A stretch of DNA of 64,000 nucleotides. Origin: an uncultured Bacteroidales bacterium (GTDB lineage: Bacteria > Bacteroidota > Bacteroidia > Bacteroidales > ML635J-15). The stretch covers positions 62,001 through 126,000 of the forward strand of contig CALDKB010000006.1 of assembly GCA_937899245.1 (NCBI GenBank), given 5' to 3'. The notes beneath the pieces are model-generated. The model saw only the letters and a program-made list of their open reading frames with translations, was not told the origin of the DNA and did not search any database. The stretch's first letter is position 1; each line of letters opens with the position of its first letter. Positions 8,992 to 16,274 of this stretch are shown here, piece by piece. A program made the position numbers and the translations under genes.

Positions 8992-9912
8992 ATGAGAAAA
9001 GTAGTATTTGTTCTTTTGTGCGTGTTGTATAGCATTGGATTGAATGCAACCCCGATGGTTGCAATTGAAATTGGAGAAGTTACCTCAACAACAGTGGAGG
9101 CGACTTTTATCCCTAACGATGATTGCTCATCGTATTGGTATTTGATTGGCACTGAAAGCGATATGAGTATGTATGAACAAATGTTAGCTTCCACCCTTGA
9201 ACAGCTTGTGCAGGCATGGGGAATCCATGAGGAAGGCACTGCTACCTACACTTGGACAGAACTGGAGCCGGGCACCGAATATATGATTTATGTTGTTTCG
9301 GTAGATGCCGATGATCATGTATACGATGCAATTGTGGCAAACGTTACCACTCTAACTATGGGTGGAACAGGCGAGGCCCTTGTCGACATATCTGTTCGGG
9401 TAGTGTCGGAAACTTCTGCTACCATTCATGCAGTGCCTAATAGCGAGTCGGCTGAATACCATTATGGTTTTATCACCATTGAGTATTATGAAGAAGTCGG
9501 AGCTGATAGTGCTGCAGTAATTTTTCAGGAGGATAGATATCCATATTTTGAAGAAAGCGAATTTACATGGATAAATCTGGAACCCGGAACTTGCTATTAT
9601 GCACTTGGTACTGCAAAGAATGCTAATGGCGAATGGGGGCGTACAACTCTTGTTGAAGCATGTACGAGTACAACAGGCATTGTTGAGTCGGTGAACGCAT
9701 ATTCGATATATCCGAATCCTGCAGATGACTTTGTTGAGGTGAATGGCGAAAACATCAATACAATAACAATCTACGATGAATTAGGTAGGATTGTCGACAC
9801 TATGGCTGTTGAAAATGCAGAATGCAGAATAGATACTATGACATACGAAAGCGGTGTTTATTTTGTAAAGATTAATGACGGAAAGGCAATAAGAATCACA
9901 GTTGCACATTAA
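8992..9912 (+). CDS. secreted protein with fibronectin-III-like repeats and T9SS type A sorting domain
   Basis: 306 residues with an N-terminal signal peptide ending near GLNATP. Two fibronectin-type-III-like modules follow, each with a W.ELEPGTEYMIYV or W.NLEPGTCYYALG strand pair (near residues 85 and 195). The last 75 residues form a typical type IX secretion C-terminal sorting domain: YSIYPNPADDFVEV, then ITIYDELGRIVDT and GVYFVKINDGKAIRITV. Known T9SS cargoes of this layout are exported across the outer membrane and attached or released. It closes the 6461-9912 run, and its presence indicates that the organism has a type IX system. Confidence 0.85.
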   Translation: MRKVVFVLLCVLYSIGLNATPMVAIEIGEVTSTTVEATFIPNDDCSSYWYLIGTESDMSMYEQMLASTLEQLVQAWGIHEEGTATYTWTELEPGTEYMIYVVSVDADDHVYDAIVANVTTLTMGGTGEALVDISVRVVSETSATIHAVPNSESAEYHYGFITIEYYEEVGADSAAVIFQEDRYPYFEESEFTWINLEPGTCYYALGTAKNANGEWGRTTLVEACTSTTGIVESVNAYSIYPNPADDFVEVNGENINTITIYDELGRIVDTMAVENAECRIDTMTYESGVYFVKINDGKAIRITVAH

Positions 9913-9920
9913 TACGCTGC

Positions 9921-9995
9921 GCGGTTCCAATGACTTCGCCGTTTGACGTAGTTTGACGCTTCGCTGTTTGAATGGCTTCGCCGTTTGAAGATTGC
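9921..9995. repeat. short degenerate repeat of GACTTCGCCGTTTGA
   Basis: Three imperfect copies of a (T)GACTTCGCCGTTTGA-like unit follow the T9SS gene. It is non-coding, and such motifs are a common type of intergenic repeat in this phylum. It forms the left part of a roughly 1-kb gene-free stretch (9913-10908). Confidence 0.5.
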
Positions 9996-10121
9996 CAAGG
10001 TATCGCCGGGGCGATGGTTTAATGACATGGCTCACATGACGGCTATGTTGGTGCATTCAAGGTTTTGTTTTTGCAGATGCTTTTTTGCTATTTCCTGAAT
10101 CAAAGATGTTTGTTCGTGTCA

Positions 10122-10250
10122 ACGACCTCGGAGAGGTCGAATATCTATAGCAAAAATGTTTGTTTGTGTCAACGACCTTGGAAAGGTCGAATATCTGTAG
10201 CCAAATGTTTTGCATATTTTCCGACCTCGGAGAGGTCGAATATCCATAGA
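10122..10250. repeat. three copies of a palindromic REP-like element
   Basis: The element CGACCTCGGAGAGGTCG plus GAATATC occurs at 10123, 10173 and 10222, about 50 bp apart. Each forms a 7-bp stem with a GGA loop. The middle copy reads CGACCTTGGAAAGGTCG: a C-G pair has become T-A on both arms, a compensatory change. Two further copies lie at 10516 and 10565. Predicted ORFs here are translations of the repeat and are not real genes. Confidence 0.8.
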
Positions 10251-10389
10251 CGATGGTAAGTGTAAGTTGTTCGTAGTCAATGATTTATGTGTTGTGTGTT
10301 TGCGTAATGTGTTGATTTGTAGTCTGTTATGTGGGCTTTGCTTATACCAACCTTATACCATCCTTATACCATGCTTATCCTTGCATTAC
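10170..10389. repeat. 220-bp direct repeat, copy A
   Basis: Nearly identical to 10514-10733 (offset 344 bp). It includes two of the REP-like palindromes and a tail with three TTATACCA motifs. The spacer 10390-10513 carries inverted AAGCTCCC/CTTCGAA-type fragments. No gene is seen between 9913 and 10908. Confidence 0.85.
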
Positions 10390-10513
10390 CCATCATAGAA
10401 CCATTTCCCTCTGCTATTTTCAAGCTCCCTCTTGAAAATCGTCCTTCCGAAGCTCCCGCTTCGTAAATCTTCAAACAATTTCAAACTACATGGAATGCTC
10501 CCGCTTCGAATTT

Positions 10514-10733
10514 CAACGACCTTGGAAAGGTCGAATATCTGTAGCCAAATGTTTTGCATATTTTCCGACCTCGGAGAGGTCGAATATCCATAGACGATGG
10601 TAAGTGTAAGTTGTTCGTAGTCAATGATTTATGTGTTGTGTATTTGCATAATGTGTTGATTTGTAGTGTGTTATGTGGGCTTTGCTTATACCAACCTTAT
10701 ACCATCCTTATACCAGGCTTATCCCTGCATTAC
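10514..10733. repeat. 220-bp direct repeat, copy B
   Basis: Second copy of the segment at 10170-10389, with only a handful of substitutions, so a recent duplication. The rest of the gap to 10908 holds more repeat debris and the promoter of the transporter gene. Confidence 0.85.
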
Positions 10734-10882
10734 TGTTTGTCGTTTACGAGTTATCGCCAGCGATGCGTAGCTTCGCTTCGGCAATTTGAGCAAGCTCATT
10801 GTGTTCGGCTAGCGTCGGCATTGAAGAGATTACATGGCCTTATATTTTTTTTCATCAGGTATGTTTTTACGATTATTAGTCT

Positions 10883-10890
10883 TATTTTTG
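10883..10890 (+). promoter_or_regulatory. promoter -7 element TATTTTTG
   Basis: TATTTTTG matches TAnnTTTG, 18 bp before the ATG at 10909. Seventeen bases around it (ATTAGTCTTATTTTTGC) are identical to the promoter region at 6402-6418. The implied 5' leader is only about 12 nt. Confidence 0.55.
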
Positions 10891-10908
10891 CAGTCCTAAT
10901 TTTGGAAA

Positions 10909-12171
10909 ATGAACTTCATTGAAATTCTACATAGTATCGATTACTTCGATTTGTTTAGCAACACATTGATGATCACAAGCTTCGTGGTCATTATGATGTC
11001 GCTGATTGAGTACGTAAACGTATGGTCCAACGGTAAGTTCATAAAGGGCTTGAACAAGAACATTTTTGTTCAGGCGCTTGTTGGTACCTTCCTCGGCGTT
11101 ATTCCGGGCTGTATGGGCACGTTTACCGCTGTTTCGCTCTACACGCATAAGGCATTGTCGCTTGGCGCTTTGGTGGCTTGCCTGATTGCTACTTCGGGCG
11201 ACGAATCGTTTGTAATGCTGGCAACAATGCCGGTACAGTCGCTATGGCTGTTTGGTATTTGTTCGGTAGTGGCTTTCGGCACAAGTTTGCTTGTCGATAA
11301 ACTATTTAAGAATAAGGATTTTACACCTAAAATCGATGATGTTCCCTTCGATGTTCACGAAGACGAGGAATGTGGCGACCATAAGCTTTTTGCATGGCGT
11401 AATTTCGTTCCCTCAAAGGCACGATTGAAACTTATTGGTGTGTTTGCCGGCATAATATTCCTTTGCTGTATAGGCGTTATTGGACATTCTCATTCCGAGA
11501 ATCTTATTTTCAGCTTGCCGCAGCAGGAAACTGTTGTAGCCCAGGAGGTAGGCAAGGAGCATCACGAATGTTGCGAACACCATCACCACGACGATGAATG
11601 TTGCGATGAACACAGTCACGAGCATCACCACGATTGCGACGAGCATGGACACCATCACCACGATTCCAATTTGCCCGAAGGTTTCGAACATCATCACGAG
11701 CACGGTGCATTCGGTGTGGTTAATATCATAATCATTTCGCTGTCGGTTCTGATGCTGCTTATAATTTTCTTCTCCAACGAGCATTTTATCAGCGAGCATC
11801 TTGTACATCACGTCATTCAGAAGCATTTGCCTCGTATTTTCTGGTGGACTTTCGGTGTGCTTGTACTTATGGCTATCATCTTGAACTACACCAATTTCGG
11901 TACATGGATTTACGACAATCCGTACATTCTTCTGCTCATAGCAGTCCTTGTCGGCGTTTTGCCAGAATCTGGTCCACATTTGATTTTTGTTGTGCTTTTC
12001 GTCCAGGGCTACATGCCTTTCAGCATCTTGCTGGCAAACAGCATCGTACAGGACGGACACGGTTCATTGCCATTGCTTGCCGAAACAAAGAAGGGTTTCC
12101 TCGTCACCAAGGCAATAAATATGGTAGTGGGGCTGGTTGTCGGATTGGTTGGGCTATTGATAGGATTTTAG
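10909..12171 (+). CDS. putative manganese transporter (ArsP_2/DUF2899-like) with His-rich loop
   Basis: 420 residues with about ten hydrophobic segments in two halves, separated by a loop (about 200-265) extremely rich in His, Cys, Asp and Glu (runs such as HHHHDDECCDEHSHEHHH). The conserved parts (SLIEYVNVWSNGK, GVIPGCMGTF, LIATSGDESFVMLATMP in the first half and GVLPESGPHLIFVVLF, QDGHGSLPLLA in the second) fit the integral membrane family annotated as putative manganese or arsenic efflux transporter. The His/Cys loop would bind transition metals at the membrane. It stands alone between two repeat-rich gaps. Substrate is inferred from family annotation only; no metal riboswitch was recognised upstream. 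Confidence 0.75.
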   Translation: MNFIEILHSIDYFDLFSNTLMITSFVVIMMSLIEYVNVWSNGKFIKGLNKNIFVQALVGTFLGVIPGCMGTFTAVSLYTHKALSLGALVACLIATSGDESFVMLATMPVQSLWLFGICSVVAFGTSLLVDKLFKNKDFTPKIDDVPFDVHEDEECGDHKLFAWRNFVPSKARLKLIGVFAGIIFLCCIGVIGHSHSENLIFSLPQQETVVAQEVGKEHHECCEHHHHDDECCDEHSHEHHHDCDEHGHHHHDSNLPEGFEHHHEHGAFGVVNIIIISLSVLMLLIIFFSNEHFISEHLVHHVIQKHLPRIFWWTFGVLVLMAIILNYTNFGTWIYDNPYILLLIAVLVGVLPESGPHLIFVVLFVQGYMPFSILLANSIVQDGHGSLPLLAETKKGFLVTKAINMVVGLVVGLVGLLIGF

Positions 12172-12199
12172 TTCCGAAACAAACTATGTTCTATGTTCT

Positions 12200-12339
12200 C
12201 TATGTTCTTTCGGATTTGCAATCCGAAAGTATTGAATATAAGGATTTGTAATCCGCCAGCAAATACCTTATCCCCTTACAACCCCACCAACCTCTTAATT
12301 CTAGATTTCTTTCACAAAAATATTCCCACATACAATTTT
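12200..12339. repeat. 140-bp direct repeat flanking the DUF1016 gene, left copy
   Basis: About 95 percent identical to 13712-13851 (offset 1512 bp). It begins with a 10-bp perfect hairpin at 12207-12229 (CTTTCGGATT, 3-nt loop, AATCCGAAAG), followed by a second GGATT/AATCC hairpin and an unstructured tail ending in ATATTCCCAC. The two copies bracket exactly one gene. Confidence 0.85.
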
Positions 12340-12359
12340 TCGAATAATAATAAACATAT

Positions 12360-12395
12360 TTGCGACTATATATAACAAAAAAATCAGTAACTTTG
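12360..12395 (+). promoter_or_regulatory. probable promoter of the DUF1016 gene
   Basis: TAACTTTG at 12388-12395 matches TAnnTTTG and lies 19 bp before the ATG. A TTG at 12360-12362 is 25 bp upstream, longer than the usual spacer, so only the -7 element is convincing. Confidence 0.5.
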
Positions 12396-12414
12396 TGGTC
12401 TAATTATTTAGAGA

Positions 12415-13617
12415 ATGTCTAAAGTTGTAAAATATACTAGTCCAGAACCGAATCCACAAATAGTATCAGAAAGCGACAAATCATATATCTTACCTCAAGA
12501 TTATCAAAAATGGTGCAATGAAATAGTGTCGCTCATTGAACAAGCTAAGTTACAAGCCGTACTTAACGTGAACAAGGAGTTGCTGGCACTCTATTGGCAA
12601 ATAGGCAAAGGAATACTACAAAAACAAGAAAAATTAGGTTGGGGGGCGCAAGTCGTTGAACAATTAGCAAAGGATTTGTCTATTTCATTTCCAGATGACA
12701 GAGGCTTTTCTGCTCGAAACTTATGGAATATGAAACGTTTTGCTTCTGATTATCCTGATTTTCCATTTCTGCAAGTCCCGCTTGCAGATTTTAATCAATA
12801 CGAAATTCTGCAAGTCGCACTTGCAGAAAATTCAGAAACAAGCTCAGGGCAAGTTCCGCTAATTAAAATAGAGAAAAACGACGAACAGTTTATGCAAGTA
12901 CAACTTGTACAAATAACATGGTATCATCACATTTCTCTTATTCCCAAAGTAAAATCGCTTGCTGAGCGGGCTTTTTATATTATGGAAACTGCAAGGCAAG
13001 GTTGGAGTCGCGATGTTATGCTTGCCAATATAGCGGCAGATTATCTTCATAACAAAGGAAAAGCAATTACCAATTTCAAAAACACTATTCCGCCAACACA
13101 TTCCGATTTCGCACGTTATGCATTTAAAGACCCATATTGTTTCGGTTTTATAGGTACACTCTCGCTCAAAAACGAATACGAAATAGAGAAGAAACTTACC
13201 GAACATGTTACCGATTTCCTAATGGAAATGGGTAGAGGATTTGCTTTTGTCGGACGACAGTATCATCTCGTTGTCGATGGCGATGACTACTATATCGATC
13301 TCTTAATGTACCATCTTCAAATGCACCGTTATGTAGTCATAGAACTGAAAGCCGTTGAATTTATACCTGAGTTTGTAAGCAAACTTAATTTCTATATTTC
13401 TGCAGTGGATGAATATATAAAAACACCGCAGGATAATCCAACTATTGGCCTGTTACTATGCCCTACTAAAAGTAACGAAAAAGTACGTTTTTCGCTACGT
13501 GGATTTTCACAACCAATGGGTGTTGCCGAATATGAGATAAAGAAAATAATAGAAGATATACAAGATGTTCTGCCAGACTTCAATAGTATAGATTTGGAGA
13601 ACACCCCAAGTGACTAA
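12415..13617 (+). CDS. DUF1016 (YhcG-type) PD-(D/E)XK nuclease family protein
   Basis: 400 residues. The N-terminal YhcG helical domain is clear (YWQIGKGILQKQEKLGWGAQVV, then FSARNLWNMKRFASDYP). The C-terminal nuclease domain holds GFAFVGRQYHLVVDGDDYYIDLLMYH and YVVIELKAVEF, giving the D...ExK core. Such proteins are common in restriction and defence loci; YhcG family members are PD-(D/E)XK nucleases. The linker at residues 117-165 is odd: it contains repeats of LQVxLA/MQVQL type encoded by three DNA palindromes (12769, 12806, 12895). The gene is bracketed by 140-bp direct repeats. An AT-rich hairpin at 13638-13660 lies just after the stop. Confidence 0.85.
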   Translation: MSKVVKYTSPEPNPQIVSESDKSYILPQDYQKWCNEIVSLIEQAKLQAVLNVNKELLALYWQIGKGILQKQEKLGWGAQVVEQLAKDLSISFPDDRGFSARNLWNMKRFASDYPDFPFLQVPLADFNQYEILQVALAENSETSSGQVPLIKIEKNDEQFMQVQLVQITWYHHISLIPKVKSLAERAFYIMETARQGWSRDVMLANIAADYLHNKGKAITNFKNTIPPTHSDFARYAFKDPYCFGFIGTLSLKNEYEIEKKLTEHVTDFLMEMGRGFAFVGRQYHLVVDGDDYYIDLLMYHLQMHRYVVIELKAVEFIPEFVSKLNFYISAVDEYIKTPQDNPTIGLLLCPTKSNEKVRFSLRGFSQPMGVAEYEIKKIIEDIQDVLPDFNSIDLENTPSD

Positions 13618-13711
13618 ATAGTATATTTTTTTTTACTAAATAACCATAATTTGGTTATTTTACAAAAAATAATATTGCCCTTTCGGATTTATAACCTTTA
13701 GCTCGTTGTCA

Positions 13712-13851
13712 CTATGTTCTTTCGGATTTATAATCCGAAAGTCTTGAATATAAGGATTTGTAATCCGCCAGCAAATACCTTATCTCCTTACAACCCCACC
13801 AACCTCTTAATTCTAGATTTCTTTCACAAAAATATTCCCACCTACGATTTT
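13712..13851. repeat. 140-bp direct repeat flanking the DUF1016 gene, right copy
   Basis: Matches 12200-12339. Its lead hairpin at 13719-13741 keeps both arms and differs only in the 3-nt loop (TAT versus TGC). A further fragment CTTTCGGATTTATAA at 13679 is a partial third copy. The gap 13618-14033 holds nothing but this repeat and the 63-bp repeat at 13917. Confidence 0.85.
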
Positions 13852-13916
13852 GCATTTCATTATCTTTACAATAGTTGTGAATTTTCAAAAAAAACCAAGA
13901 TTTATTTCACAAATAG

Positions 13917-13979
13917 ATATTTTTTGTACCTTTGTCCTGTCCTTAGCCGGTAAGTCGCTTGCGACGGGAGGGCGGGGAC
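13917..13979 (+). repeat. 63-bp promoter-plus-hairpin repeat upstream of the KilA-N gene
   Basis: 58 of 63 bases match 14960-15022. It contains TACCTTTG at 13927-13934, a good TAnnTTTG -7 element. Just downstream is a foldable stretch with an inner hairpin GTCGC-TT-GCGAC and outer GTCC/GGAC pairing. Here it would form the roughly 90-nt leader of the KilA-N gene at 14034. Confidence 0.75.
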
Positions 13980-14033
13980 GAACTTGATTGGAATATATTC
14001 TCATCGGTTTTGCAATATTAAAATAGTACATAT

Positions 14034-14900
14034 ATGAAAGCTATAAAGGAAACGATTCATGCGCAAGGTCTAGAAATCAGTATATATACGACTGATTTTG
14101 AGAATGAGTACATATCGCTTACTGATATTGCAAGGTATAGGAGCACAGAACCGAGATTTACCATACATTCATGGCTTAAAAGTCGTGATATTGTAGAGTT
14201 CCTAGGACTTTGGGAGTGTTTGCACAATCCCGATTTTAACCGTGTCGATTTCGATACGTTTAAGCAGGATGCTGGAACAAACGCATACACATTTTCTATT
14301 AAGGACTGGAATGAAAAATTACATGGGAAAGGTATTGTTACCAAATCGGGACGGTATGGCGGCGGTATTTTTGCACATTCCGATATTGCTATGGAATTCG
14401 CTTCGTGGCTCTCTGCAGAATTTAAACTATATATTATAAAAGATTATAAGCGATTGAAAAACGATGAAAATAGTCGTCTTTCGCTAAATTGGAACTTGAA
14501 TCGGGAAATATCAAAACTCAACTATCGGATTCACACTGATGCTATAAAAGACAATCTTATTTTGCCTGAACTTACGCAGCAGCAGAAATCTTTTGTATAT
14601 GCAGATGAAGCCGACATTTTAAATGTAGCCCTTTTTGGAAAAACGGCAAAAGAATGGCGCGAAGAAAATCCCAAACTAAAAGGAAATATACGCGACAATG
14701 CTAGTATTGGACAACTTTTGGTGCTTGCAAATTTGGAAAGTTACAATGCCATTTTGATTGAACAGAAAGTTGAGCAGGGCAAAAGGCTTGAACTTTTGCG
14801 GCAGACAGCCATAGGCCAACTTACAACAATTGCAACCTTGGAATTGCCGATTTCAAACTTGCCCAAATTGATTTCTGGCAATAATGGAAACAATCAGTAG
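14034..14900 (+). CDS. KilA-N domain-containing protein
   Basis: 288 residues. The N-terminal 130 residues match the KilA-N domain of bacterial chromosomes: SLTDIARY, WLKSRDIVEFLGLWE, NPDFNRVDFDTFK, WNEKLHGKGIVTKSGRYGGGIFAHSDIAMEFASWLSAEFKLY. This domain is thought to bind DNA and is frequent in phages and mobile regions. The C-terminal half is helical, with ELTQQQKSFVYADEADILNVALFGKTAKEWR, the typical companion segment. It stands alone, bracketed by the 63-bp repeats at 13917 and 14960. No lysis, capsid or integrase gene is nearby, so this is not evidence of a prophage. Confidence 0.85.
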   Translation: MKAIKETIHAQGLEISIYTTDFENEYISLTDIARYRSTEPRFTIHSWLKSRDIVEFLGLWECLHNPDFNRVDFDTFKQDAGTNAYTFSIKDWNEKLHGKGIVTKSGRYGGGIFAHSDIAMEFASWLSAEFKLYIIKDYKRLKNDENSRLSLNWNLNREISKLNYRIHTDAIKDNLILPELTQQQKSFVYADEADILNVALFGKTAKEWREENPKLKGNIRDNASIGQLLVLANLESYNAILIEQKVEQGKRLELLRQTAIGQLTTIATLELPISNLPKLISGNNGNNQ

Positions 14901-14959
14901 TAGTGCAACGCATAGCACAGTTTTTGCAAATATTTTCTCGTAAATTATTCCACCAATAC

Positions 14960-15022
14960 ATATTTTTTGTACCTTTGTCCTGTCTCTCGCCGGTAAGTCG
15001 CTTGCGATGGGTGGGCGGGGAC
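14960..15022 (+). repeat. 63-bp promoter-plus-hairpin repeat downstream of the KilA-N gene
   Basis: Second copy of 13917-13979. It keeps TACCTTTG and the hairpin; one arm has GCGAT instead of GCGAC, still able to pair by G-U. No plus-strand gene follows: a T-run at 15049-15059 comes next, then the convergent gene at 15080. It could make a short orphan RNA of roughly 80-90 nt or simply be a duplicated leader. Confidence 0.7.
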
Positions 15023-15079
15023 AGACATATAGAAAGAAATTCACTATTGCTTTTTTTTTACATAGTAATTTTGCTATTA

Positions 15080-15772
15080 TTACATATATGCATCAGGAAA
15101 TAAGGTAATTCTTATATCTGTTTCTATCTCCTTTTGTTCAATGGGAATGCTTTCTGATATTTCAGCCAATCTAGAGTATGCTTTACTTTTTTGATCATCA
15201 CTAATATTTGAGGAACAAATTATTTGATTTTGAAACTCAAATTCAATACATTGGCTATTAATTTTTTCAATTGCTTTAGATATTTTTTCAAATAATTCTT
15301 CTTCTATTAATAATTTATTATGTATTATGTAGTTACGCAAATTATGATACGATTCTTGGTAATTGTCCTTTCTTTGTTTCATCGTTTTTTCTACATCCTG
15401 CCCAGCAGAAATAAATAGATTTGTATATTGATATGCACATCCTTGGAAAATAGCAAGTTTACTATACAATTCTATCATAATATCAAAACTTTTTTGTTTA
15501 AATAGCGAATAATCAATTTCATAAACTTTATTTTTTTTGTTCAATAAGGCTTTATGTTCTTCTAAAGCAGAACGAAACCCTTGTTTTACATTTTCTTCGA
15601 TTTTTGTTTTAGTACGAGTTGTTACTAAATCTGCTATATTAGTACCAAGCGTTTTGACAAATGATTTTCCAAACAACTTTAAGCACATAATTATTATTTG
15701 AGCCACAAGTAACAGAATGATTATTATTGAATCCCAATAATCCATAATAAAAGATTTATAGTTGATTATCAT
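15080..15772 (-). CDS. hypothetical membrane-anchored protein
   Basis: 230 residues with one strongly hydrophobic N-terminal segment (SIIIILLLVAQIIIMCL) and a long, helical, charged remainder that would lie in the cytoplasm. No domain was recognised. Start may be the ATG at 15772 or the internal Met at 15745, directly before the membrane segment. Its 5' end overlaps the AlbA_2 remnant by 17 bp on the same strand, so it may use the remnant's promoter at 16002-16031. Base composition is markedly AT-rich, like other accessory genes here. Single-pass membrane proteins with a helical domain occur as effectors in defence loci, but nothing in the sequence proves that. Confidence 0.65.
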   Translation of the reverse strand: MIINYKSFIMDYWDSIIIILLLVAQIIIMCLKLFGKSFVKTLGTNIADLVTTRTKTKIEENVKQGFRSALEEHKALLNKKNKVYEIDYSLFKQKSFDIMIELYSKLAIFQGCAYQYTNLFISAGQDVEKTMKQRKDNYQESYHNLRNYIIHNKLLIEEELFEKISKAIEKINSQCIEFEFQNQIICSSNISDDQKSKAYSRLAEISESIPIEQKEIETDIRITLFPDAYM

Positions 15773-15983
15773 AATAATATAATTTGAATATTTTTCTATT
15801 AAACTTTTGGTATAATGTTTCCTCCGAAAGCTTGTGAATATTGCTTATTCTTTTGATATAGATTTCGTCGTCAGTATCAATGTATATCGTACCACCTTGA
15901 GCATTGGCGAATCCATATACCATTTTATGGTATTCGTTTTGCTTTATCAACTTGTATTCAATATTTTGTGATTCGTTATTCAT
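15756..15983 (-). pseudogene. AlbA_2 (Schlafen-type) ATP-binding protein, N-terminal remnant
   Basis: From ATG 15983 the frame reads MNNESQNIEYK, then EYHKMVYGFANAQGGTIYIDTDDE, the hallmark start of AlbA_2 domain proteins. The expected continuation (several hundred residues) is missing: after about 45 residues the sequence no longer resembles the family and stops at 15756. A short deletion is also likely between EYK and EYHK. The start codon and a consensus promoter remain. It is a decayed gene rather than a functional one; a short regulatory peptide is less likely. Confidence 0.65.
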
Positions 15984-16001
15984 TAGATAGTTATTTTGCC
16001 A

Positions 16002-16031
16002 CAAAAATATAGTTTTGGTTTGTATTGACAA
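16002..16031 (-). promoter_or_regulatory. consensus promoter for the 15983/15772 unit
   Basis: On the minus strand TTG (16031-16029), exactly 19 bp, then TATTTTTG (16009-16002). This is a near-perfect Bacteroidota promoter, 18 bp before the ATG of the AlbA_2 remnant. Confidence 0.8.
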
Positions 16032-16274
16032 AAAATATAGAATGAGTTTCTTTGTCAAATATCATTTCCCTAGTCTATAAACACATTGTAGATTGTGATG
16101 CTGAAGGAATCGTTTTGTTGTGTAGAAATTGGCGACCGCCTACGGCTTATTTATCGCTTGTCGCTCCCTGGACATGTCGAAGGGAAGTTTTCAATTGTTC
16201 AAAAAAACGGTTTAGACCGCCTTTCCGCATTGCAAAAATCATTTAACTTTGTGCTTCTGAAAAAACAAGTATAT

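Noticed and set aside
10065..10922. Three small ORFs (64, 62 and 122 residues) in the repeat region
   Set aside because: They are translations of the REP-like palindromes and of the duplicated 220-bp block; their sequences repeat each other and have no ribosome binding site or conserved domain.
11413..12060. 215-residue minus-strand ORF
   Set aside because: Antisense to the transporter; its Met/Val-rich segment is the complement of the His-rich loop.
14034..14900. Prophage indicated by KilA-N
   Set aside because: No integrase, capsid, portal, terminase or lysis genes anywhere in the window; KilA-N proteins are common as isolated chromosomal genes in this phylum.
16095..16274. Extended N-terminus of the giant LRR protein (60 residues before ATG 16275)
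   Set aside because: The segment translates dispersed repeat debris and overlaps a TAACTTTG promoter element; the zinc ribbon begins right after ATG 16275.
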